In this document: positions 5,919 through 11,833 of the stretch, in pieces
Layout: each line of letters opens with the position of its first letter
How positions within the stretch are numbered: the first letter of the stretch is position 1
Origin: an uncultured Porphyromonadaceae bacterium
GTDB lineage: Bacteria; Bacteroidota; Bacteroidia; Bacteroidales; Muribaculaceae
DNA length: 11,833 nucleotides
Reading direction: 5' to 3'
Assembly: GCA_900555165.1 (NCBI GenBank)
Contig: USKE01000033.1
Location: 1 to 11,833, forward strand
Program-made: the position numbers and the translations under genes
The notes under the pieces: model-generated
What the model was told of the DNA's origin: nothing
The model's input: the letters and a program-made list of their open reading frames with translations, nothing else
Databases searched by the model: none

Positions 5919-6820
5919 CAGCGGCGATTGAAATCAGCGGTCTGTCAAAAAAATACGGCTCCGTTGTCGCGCTCGACGACATATCGCTTGCCGTGGACCG
6001 CGGTGAGATGTTCGGGCTGATCGGCCCTGACGGCGCCGGTAAAAGCACTCTCTACCGCATACTTGCCACTCTGCTCAGTCCCGATGCAGGGAGGGTTTCG
6101 GTGCTCGGACTTGATACCGTGCGTGATTGTCGGGAACTGCGCCGGCGCATCGGATATATGCCGGAACGGTTCTCGCTTTATCAGGACATGACGGTGATGG
6201 AGAACCTGCGGTTTTTCGCGTCGCTGTTCGGGGTGGATGTGCGTGACAACTATGACCTGATAGCCCCGGTGTTCAGTCAGCTCGAACGGTTTCCCGACCG
6301 TCTGGCCGGGCGCCTCTCGGGCGGTATGAAACAGAAACTGGCACTGAGCTGTGCGCTCATACACCGGCCTGAAATACTGCTGCTCGACGAACCGACGACC
6401 GGCGTCGATGCCGTCTCGCGCAACGAGTTCTGGGACATGCTGGGCGGTCTGCGCGCACAGGGCATAACCATCATGGTGTCGACATCGTACATGGACGAGG
6501 CCTCGCGGTGCGCCCGCGTCGCCATCGCCGACAAAGGGCGTATACTCGCCTCAGGCGACCCCGCCGCTCTTGTCAGAGAACATACGGTTAATCTCTACAA
6601 TGCCGTGGCACCGGATATGTTTGCGCTGCTTTCGGCTTTAGCCGGCATGCCCGATGTGGCCGACTGCTATACCTTCGGCGCGACATTGCATGTTGTGGGT
6701 GCCCACGGGTTCGATGCCGCCGCAACGGAGCGCCGCCTGGCGGAACAGGGTATAGCCGATGCCAGAATATATCCGTCCCGCGGAACCATCGAGGATCTTT
6801 TTATAAAACTGACACGCTGA
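5915..6820 (+). CDS. ABC transporter ATPase, first of a pair (YbhF N-half-like)
   Basis: The ATG at 5915 overlaps the adaptor stop and starts the ABC fold directly, giving 301 residues; the open frame upstream to 5777 lies inside the adaptor gene. Motifs are Walker A GPDGAGKST (37-45), E84 at the Q-loop position (YMPERFSLY), signature LSGGM (134-138), Walker B ILLLDEP (154-160) with catalytic E159, and D-loop GVDA. The H-loop histidine is replaced by Ser191 in VSTSYMDEA. The C-terminal 80 or so residues are an extra regulatory-type domain common in drug and ABC-2 exporters. It corresponds to the N-terminal half of E. coli YbhF. Together with the next gene it should form the ATP-hydrolysing motor beneath the two permeases. 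Confidence 0.92.
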   Translation: MTAAIEISGLSKKYGSVVALDDISLAVDRGEMFGLIGPDGAGKSTLYRILATLLSPDAGRVSVLGLDTVRDCRELRRRIGYMPERFSLYQDMTVMENLRFFASLFGVDVRDNYDLIAPVFSQLERFPDRLAGRLSGGMKQKLALSCALIHRPEILLLDEPTTGVDAVSRNEFWDMLGGLRAQGITIMVSTSYMDEASRCARVAIADKGRILASGDPAALVREHTVNLYNAVAPDMFALLSALAGMPDVADCYTFGATLHVVGAHGFDAAATERRLAEQGIADARIYPSRGTIEDLFIKLTR

Positions 6821-6828
6821 CCTGATTT

Positions 6829-7584
6829 ATGATTTCAGATGCTGACACACAGCCGGCCATATCGGTAGACGGGCTGACAAAATGTTTCGGGTCGTTCACG
6901 GCAGTGGACTACATATCGTTTGACGTGCGGAAAGGTGAGATATTCGGTTTTCTCGGCGCGAACGGTGCCGGGAAGACCACTGCCATGCGTATTCTGTGCG
7001 GCCTCAGCCGACCCACGTCAGGCACCGGCACCGTGGCCGGATATGACATCAACACACAACCCGAGGAAATCAAGCGGCATATCGGATACATGAGCCAGAA
7101 ATTCTCGTTATACGGCAATCTGACCGTGATGGAGAATCTGAGGCTGTTCGCTGTCATATACGGAATGACTGACGCGGAGATCAAGCGTGAGAGTGACCGT
7201 ATATTCACTCTGCTTGACATGAATCAGATGCGCGACACTCTTGTGCGTGACATTCCTGTTGGCTGGAAACAGAAACTTGCGTTTGCGTCGGCCACCGTGC
7301 ACCGTCCTGCAATTGTGTTCCTTGATGAACCGACTGGCGGCGTAGATCCGGTGACGCGGCGCAAGTTCTGGGAGCTGATATACCGCGTGTCGGCTGAAGG
7401 GATGACCGTATTCGTTACCACCCATTATCTTGACGAGGCGGAGTATTGTAACCGTGTGTCAATAATGGTCGACGGTCGCATTGCCGCGCTTGGCTCGCCC
7501 CGGGCTCTGAAAGAGAAATATGCGGCGGATACGATGGATGGTGTATTCAGAACCGTGGCGGCCTCCGCCACAAGAAACGACTGA
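6829..7584 (+). CDS. ABC transporter ATPase, second of a pair (YbhF C-half-like)
   Basis: The 251-residue product starts 8 bp after the first ATPase gene. Motifs are Walker A GANGAGKTT (43-51), Q90 in the Q-loop (YMSQKFSLY), Walker B IVFLDEP (162-168) with E167, and a normal H-loop His199 in VTTHYLDEA. The ABC signature is degenerate: IPVGWKQK (142-149) stands where LSGGQ is expected. Similar PLG/PVG signatures are, from family knowledge, usual in the C-terminal half of YbhF-like ATPases, so this is not evidence of decay. The gene is about 50 codons shorter than its partner and lacks the long C-terminal extension. It is expected to pair with the first ATPase as a heterodimer. Confidence 0.92.
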   Translation: MISDADTQPAISVDGLTKCFGSFTAVDYISFDVRKGEIFGFLGANGAGKTTAMRILCGLSRPTSGTGTVAGYDINTQPEEIKRHIGYMSQKFSLYGNLTVMENLRLFAVIYGMTDAEIKRESDRIFTLLDMNQMRDTLVRDIPVGWKQKLAFASATVHRPAIVFLDEPTGGVDPVTRRKFWELIYRVSAEGMTVFVTTHYLDEAEYCNRVSIMVDGRIAALGSPRALKEKYAADTMDGVFRTVAASATRND

Positions 7585-7588
7585 TGCA

Positions 7589-8638
7589 ATGGGCATATTC
7601 ATATCACTCATAAAGAAAGAGGCCGTGCATATAGTGCGCGACAGACGTACAATGGTCATCACTCTGGTGATGCCTGTGATGCTGTTGTTGCTGTTCGGTT
7701 TTGCCATATCGACAGAAGTGAACGACGTAAGGGTAGTGGCGGTTGTCGACCGCCATACGCCGCAGACGCGTGAGATTCTTGAAAGACTGCACGCCGACAG
7801 TTATTTCACTTTTCTGGGAATCGTGTCTGACAGCGATGTCGACGGCATGCTCAGACGCGGAGAAACCGATGCGGCGCTGTATCTGCGTACCGACGCCGGA
7901 GTGACGGTTCCGCACATAGTCGTCGATGCCTCGAATCCGGTTGTCGGACAGACGTCATCGGCCTATCTGACCGGTATTGTGACAGGCGACAGTGCGTCGG
8001 CCGTACTCACCGAGACTCTCTATAATCCGCAGCTGAAAAGCGCATACAATTTCGTGCCCGGCATTATGGGCATGATCTTCATACTTGTCTGCGCCATCAT
8101 GACGTCGGTGTCGATTGTCAGCGAGAAAGAGAACGGCACCATGGATCTACTGCTTGTCTCGCCGGTGCGGCCGGGCATGGTCATATTCGGCAAGCTGGTG
8201 CCATATTTCGCGCTGTCGTGCGTGATTCTTGTTGTGATGCTCGTCATGGCCTACACAGTTCTCGGACTGCCCGCCTCATCGACAATAGCAAGTGTGACAG
8301 GCGTTACACTGCTGTATGTCGTGCTGTCGCTGTCGATCGGTCTTCTGGTATCTACGATGGTCGACAACCAGGTCTCGGCACTTGTGGTGTCGGCGGTGCT
8401 GTTCATGCTCCCGGTGATCATGCTCTCGGGCATGATATTCCCTGTCGACAATATGCCGCGGGTGTTGCAGTGGCTCTCGGCCGCCATCCCTGCCAGGTGG
8501 TATGTGGCGGCGATGCGACGTATGATGATACAGCAGCTCGGATTCATGCATGTGTGGCGGGAAGTGGCGGTACTCGGGGGTATGACTGTCGTCATACTTG
8601 GCGTGGCGGTAATGAAGTTCAATTCAACGAAACGGTGA
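7589..8638 (+). CDS. ABC-2 type permease (YbhS-like)
   Basis: Starting from the ATG at 7589, 4 bp after the ATPase stop, the product has 349 residues. It begins with an amphipathic stretch (FISLIKKEAVHIVRDRRT) and a first membrane helix at about 22-41. A large external domain follows at about 45-152, starting VRVVAVVDRHTP and ending LYNPQLKSAYNF. Five further membrane helices lie at about 155-176, 203-224, 233-255, 262-284 and 328-345. The EKENGTMDLLLVSP segment (179-192) after the second helix is the ABC-2 permease hallmark. It should form a heterodimeric channel with the following permease. The open frame extends upstream to 7520, but that portion overlaps the ATPase gene and is not needed. 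Confidence 0.92.
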   Translation: MGIFISLIKKEAVHIVRDRRTMVITLVMPVMLLLLFGFAISTEVNDVRVVAVVDRHTPQTREILERLHADSYFTFLGIVSDSDVDGMLRRGETDAALYLRTDAGVTVPHIVVDASNPVVGQTSSAYLTGIVTGDSASAVLTETLYNPQLKSAYNFVPGIMGMIFILVCAIMTSVSIVSEKENGTMDLLLVSPVRPGMVIFGKLVPYFALSCVILVVMLVMAYTVLGLPASSTIASVTGVTLLYVVLSLSIGLLVSTMVDNQVSALVVSAVLFMLPVIMLSGMIFPVDNMPRVLQWLSAAIPARWYVAAMRRMMIQQLGFMHVWREVAVLGGMTVVILGVAVMKFNSTKR

Positions 8639-8639
8639 C

Positions 8640-9746
8640 ATGAAGTGCTCTGAGAACATGCGGATACTTGGCGCCCTGCTGCGCAAGGAGGTGACGCTGA
8701 TGCGGCGCAACCCCATAATTCCGAAAATGATACTGGTGATGCCTCTGATGGTGATGCTCGTGCTGCCGCTGGTGGCGACAATGGATGTGCGGAATGTCAG
8801 TGTGGCTGTGGTCGACAATGACCGCACACAGCTTTCGCGGCGCCTTGTGGCCGATATGGACGCAACCGCCGAACTGACGGTTACCGCGCTCTGTGGTACC
8901 CATTCCGAAGCGATGGCTCAGGTCGAGGAGGGGAGTGCCGACGTGGTGGTGACCATCCCTCCGGAATGGTCACGCAATCCCGGCCCGCTTTATGTCGAGG
9001 CCAACGGTGTGGATGCCACACGCGGGGCACTGGGGGCGCGTTATGTGGCCGGTTCGGTGGGGCATACCCTCAGACAGTGGCGCGCGGAAAGCGGTGCCCG
9101 CATGCCGTCGGCGTCGGTGACGGTTACCGACTGCTATAACCCCACGCTTGATTTCCGTAACTTCATGATACCGGCCCTGCTGGTGATACTGCTGATACTG
9201 ATCTGCGGGTTCCTGCCGGCGCTGAATCTGGTGCAGGAGAAAGAGACCGGCACAATGGAGGCGATGAACGTGGCTCCGGTGGGGCGCGGCGTGTTCGTGC
9301 TGTCGAAACTCGTGCCCTTCTGGGTCACGGGGCTTGGGGTGATTACCGTGGGGATGGCCGTCGGGGGAATCGTCTACGGCCTGTGGCCTCTGGGCAGTGC
9401 GGGTGCCATCTACCTGGCGGCGGTGCTTTTCAGCCTGTTCATGTCGGGCCTGGGGGTGGCCGTGGCCAATCGGTCGCACACCATGCTCCAGGCCATAATG
9501 GTGATGTTCGCCTTTATTGTGGTATTCCAGCTGATGGGAGGGCTGTTCACGCCGATCGGGTCGATGCCTGCATGGGCGCAGGCGCTCACCTACGTTGTGC
9601 CTCCGCGATATTTCAATGAGATAATGCGCGGGGTGTATCTGCGCGGGGCCAGCGTGGTCGATCTGTGGGGGCAGTATCTCTGCCTTGCCGCGGCGGCCTG
9701 TGTGACGTGCCTTGCCGCCGCTCTTACCTACCGTCGTCGCGGGTAG
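8640..9746 (+). CDS. ABC-2 type permease (YbhR-like)
   Basis: The 368-residue product starts one base after the preceding permease stop. An ATG at 8658 (MRILGALLRKE) is an alternative start. The architecture repeats that of its partner: first helix at about 29-48, external domain starting VRNVSVAVVDND, a DCYNPTLDFRNF motif, then a helix at about 176-197 and the hallmark EKETGTMEAMNVAP (200-213). Several further helices follow, including the conserved LMGGLFTPIGSMPAWAQ loop and VPPRYFNEIMRG. It is paralogous to the first permease and is the last gene of the operon. It ends 32 bp before the convergent priA gene. It is expected to form half of the membrane channel. Confidence 0.92.
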   Translation: MKCSENMRILGALLRKEVTLMRRNPIIPKMILVMPLMVMLVLPLVATMDVRNVSVAVVDNDRTQLSRRLVADMDATAELTVTALCGTHSEAMAQVEEGSADVVVTIPPEWSRNPGPLYVEANGVDATRGALGARYVAGSVGHTLRQWRAESGARMPSASVTVTDCYNPTLDFRNFMIPALLVILLILICGFLPALNLVQEKETGTMEAMNVAPVGRGVFVLSKLVPFWVTGLGVITVGMAVGGIVYGLWPLGSAGAIYLAAVLFSLFMSGLGVAVANRSHTMLQAIMVMFAFIVVFQLMGGLFTPIGSMPAWAQALTYVVPPRYFNEIMRGVYLRGASVVDLWGQYLCLAAAACVTCLAAALTYRRRG

Positions 9747-9778
9747 TATAGCCGAGGCATCAGGCCACGGCCGACGGG
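9747..9778. other. Short convergent intergenic gap
   Basis: Only 32 bp separate the stop of the last permease gene from the stop of priA. No hairpin followed by a T-run is visible on either strand. The best structure is a weak 5-bp stem spanning the permease stop codon (CTACC...GGTAG, about 9729-9746). Transcripts from the two sides may therefore run into each other, unless a factor-dependent terminator acts here. Confidence 0.5.
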
Positions 9779-11833
9779 TCACTGCGGGTCCACATCATAC
9801 TGCAGTGTCACCCCCTTGAAGGCCGGTGTGCCGCCGAGCTGCTGCCAGAGTTGACGCAGTATGGCCTTTACCTGTGTCATCGGGGCTGTGGGCTCGACCT
9901 TCAGCATCACCTGACGGATATAAAGTCCCTGTACACGTCCTACGGGTGGCTCCTCGGGACCGTAGACGCGGCGCCCAAGCAGAGCGCGCAATGCCTCGGC
10001 ATAGGTAGCGGCCGCAGCCCGTAGGGGCGCAGGTTCGTGGTGGCGCAGGCGCACGATCACGATGCGGGCAAACGGCGGGTAGCAGAACCGCTCGCGCTGG
10101 GCAATCTCGGCCCGGTAGAACCCCTCGTAATCACGGGCGCGCACGAATCCCAGGAGGGGATGGGCAGGCTGCCACGTCTGCACCAGCACGCGGGCTGCCT
10201 GCCCGGCACGGCGCCCGGCACGCCCGGCCACCTGTGTGAGCATGCAGAATGCGCGTTCCGAGGCCCGGAAGTCGGGTTGGTTTATCAGTCCGTCGGCCGA
10301 GACCACCACCACCGTCTCCACTCCGGCGAAGTCAAGCCCCTTGGTGACCATCTGCGTGCCCACGAGGATGTCGGCCTGACGGCGCGAGAAACTGTCGATG
10401 ATGCGGTCGTATGACTCTTTGGCGCGGGTGGTGTCGAGGTCCATGCGTGCCACGCGGGCGCCGGGGAAGAGGCGGCCGGTCTCCTCCTCGACACGCTCGG
10501 TGCCGTAGCCCAGCACCTCTATGGCGGGTTCGCCGCACTGGGGGCACACCTGCGGCAGGGGGTATGCTGCCCCACAGTAATGGCATCTGAGTTCGCGGGC
10601 AGCCTGGTGCCAGGTCAGGGCTACGTCGCACTGGCGACAACGAGGCACCCAGGCGCACTGGCGACAGCGCGCCACCGGAGCGTAGCCGCGGCGGTTCTGA
10701 AACAGTATGGCCTGACCGCCTGTGCCGAGAGTGTGGCGCACGGCGGCGACCGCCTCGGCCGAGAGGGCGCCGGGACTGTCTTCGCCCGGAGTCCGGCGTA
10801 TCCCTTTCATGTCTACAATTTCTACCGGGGGGAGAGAGGAGGGAGTGGGGGAATCCGTCCCCTGCCCGTAGCGCTCGGTCAGTTTCACGAGGCCGAACTT
10901 GCCTGAGCGCGCTTTCCACGAGGTCTCCACGGCCGGGGTTGCCGAGCCTAACAGGGTGCGCGCCCCGTGCATCTGTGCCAGCACGATGGCGGTGTCGCGG
11001 GCGTTGTAGCGCGGAGCCGGGTCGAACTGCTTGTAACTGGGGTCATGCTCTTCGTCGACGATGACCACCCCGAGCCGGGCGAAGGGTAGGAACACCGCCG
11101 AACGCGCCCCGATCACTACAAGCGGTTCTGAGGTGGTGAGCAGGCGCCGCCAGATGTCTACGCGCTCGCTGTCTGAGAACTTGGAGTGGCACACCACCAC
11201 GCGGTCGCCGAACACCCCCTGCAGCCGCCGCGTGAGCTGCGTGGTCAGGGCGATTTCGGGCACAAGGTAGAGAGCCTGGTCGCCACGCGAGAGGGCACGG
11301 TCGATAAGGTGCATGTAGACCTCGGTCTTGCCAGAGGCTGTGACGCCGTGCAGCAGCGTCACCGCATGCTCTTTCCAGGACGTCAGAATTTCGTCGCGGG
11401 CGCGGGTCTGGGCGGGGCTGAGCTGTGGCAGCGGGCCGGTGGGGCGCCCGTCGTGGCGGAAACGGTTCACCTCGCGGCGCCATGTTTCTACTACTCCCTT
11501 TTTCACCAGAGCCGTAAGAATGGCAGGCGAGACTCCGGCGCGCTCGAGCAGGGCGGCACGTGTGACATCAGCCGGCTCGCCGCGCTGGATGCCGCTCATC
11601 TCTACAAGCGCCAGCAGAAGTCGCTCCTGCTTCGGCGCCCCTTTGGCCGTGGCGAATGCCGCCGCAACTCCGGCGCGGCCTCCGCTGACACGCACACAGG
11701 TCTCGCGGCGCGTGCGGTAGCGCTCAACGAGTTTCTCTGACACGATGGCCGTGCCGCGCGAGATCATGCGGTTCACCAGCGCCGTGGTGCCGCGCTGAGG
11801 CAGCGCCTTGGCTATCTGTGCTACCGTCAGGGG
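9779..11833 (-). CDS. priA: Primosomal replication restart helicase PriA (N-terminus missing)
   Basis: The frame stays open to the right edge of the window, giving 684 C-terminal residues; an internal GTG at 11776 is not the start. PriA is a 3'-to-5' superfamily 2 helicase that binds stalled forks and starts reloading of the replicative helicase. Visible parts, numbered from the window edge, are Walker A GVTASGKT (163-170, bases 11324-11347), the DEEH box (260-263), GSATP (296-300), and FQNRRGYAP. Next come eight zinc-binding cysteines in four CxxC pairs (390/393, 399/402, 417/420, 430/433), then TQMVTKGLDF and QVAGRAGR. All catalytic and zinc residues are intact. The missing portion is probably 100-150 residues of the 3'-DNA-binding domain. 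The gene is convergent with the export operon and functionally unrelated to it. Confidence 0.96.
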   Translation of the reverse strand, partial: PLTVAQIAKALPQRGTTALVNRMISRGTAIVSEKLVERYRTRRETCVRVSGGRAGVAAAFATAKGAPKQERLLLALVEMSGIQRGEPADVTRAALLERAGVSPAILTALVKKGVVETWRREVNRFRHDGRPTGPLPQLSPAQTRARDEILTSWKEHAVTLLHGVTASGKTEVYMHLIDRALSRGDQALYLVPEIALTTQLTRRLQGVFGDRVVVCHSKFSDSERVDIWRRLLTTSEPLVVIGARSAVFLPFARLGVVIVDEEHDPSYKQFDPAPRYNARDTAIVLAQMHGARTLLGSATPAVETSWKARSGKFGLVKLTERYGQGTDSPTPSSLPPVEIVDMKGIRRTPGEDSPGALSAEAVAAVRHTLGTGGQAILFQNRRGYAPVARCRQCAWVPRCRQCDVALTWHQAARELRCHYCGAAYPLPQVCPQCGEPAIEVLGYGTERVEEETGRLFPGARVARMDLDTTRAKESYDRIIDSFSRRQADILVGTQMVTKGLDFAGVETVVVVSADGLINQPDFRASERAFCMLTQVAGRAGRRAGQAARVLVQTWQPAHPLLGFVRARDYEGFYRAEIAQRERFCYPPFARIVIVRLRHHEPAPLRAAAATYAEALRALLGRRVYGPEEPPVGRVQGLYIRQVMLKVEPTAPMTQVKAILRQLWQQLGGTPAFKGVTLQYDVDPQ

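Noticed and set aside
6048..6520. Possible decay of the ATPases because of missing Q-loop, H-loop or signature residues
   Set aside because: Each protein keeps Walker A, Walker B and the catalytic glutamate, the frames are intact, and the defects are complementary, as expected for a paired YbhF-type motor.
8970..9782. Minus-strand open frame of 270 codons opposite the last permease
   Set aside because: His/Arg/Gln/Pro-rich composition typical of antisense reading of a membrane protein; the plus strand encodes a clear ABC-2 permease.

Overview
The window looks like a chromosomal segment of a Bacteroidales bacterium, plausibly Muribaculaceae-like. Signs are a GC-rich gene set without Shine-Dalgarno sequences, TAnnTTTG-like promoter elements, a 4-alpha-glucanotransferase that begins with a starch-binding domain, and an MCE protein ending in the NPKRY tail common in that phylum. 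The family-level placement is inference.

Layout, left to right. (1) Positions 1-216, minus strand: N-terminus of a CBM20-type 4-alpha-glucanotransferase (malQ-like), cut by the window edge. (2) Positions 217-702: an AT-richer noncoding stretch holding a perfect 15-bp palindrome and a long nested inverted repeat with perfect 22-nt arms, resembling a REP/MITE-type element. (3) Positions 703-2834, minus strand: an exported N-acetylmuramoyl-L-alanine amidase with a C-terminal SPOR domain, followed by an MCE/MlaD-family lipid-transport protein. They are probably co-transcribed. (4) Positions 2835-3082: a divergent control region with a candidate promoter and a 14-bp operator-like palindrome in front of the regulator gene. 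(5) Positions 3083-9746, plus strand: a very tight seven-gene operon encoding a TetR-type regulator, a TolC-like outer membrane channel, a lipoprotein HlyD-type adaptor, two ABC ATPases and two ABC-2 permeases. (6) Positions 9779-11833, minus strand: most of the primosomal helicase PriA, convergent with the operon and missing its N-terminus.

The seven-gene operon is the main biological unit. It encodes every part of an envelope-spanning export pump: ATPase pair, permease pair, periplasmic adaptor and outer membrane channel, with a regulator as the first gene, which suggests autoregulation. The order regulator, adaptor, ATPase, permease, permease matches the E. coli cecR-ybhGFSR locus. Here a TolC gene is inserted and the double ATPase of YbhF is split into two proteins. 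The two ATPases have complementary defects: the first lacks the H-loop histidine, the second lacks a normal LSGGQ signature. This predicts a heterodimer with one canonical and one degenerate ATP site. The substrate cannot be told from sequence.

No tRNA, rRNA, CRISPR array, transposase gene or phage gene was seen. Nothing in the window is clearly a new system. The items most worth following are the nested inverted repeat at 487-610, the asymmetric ATPase pair, and the candidate regulator operator at 3046-3059.
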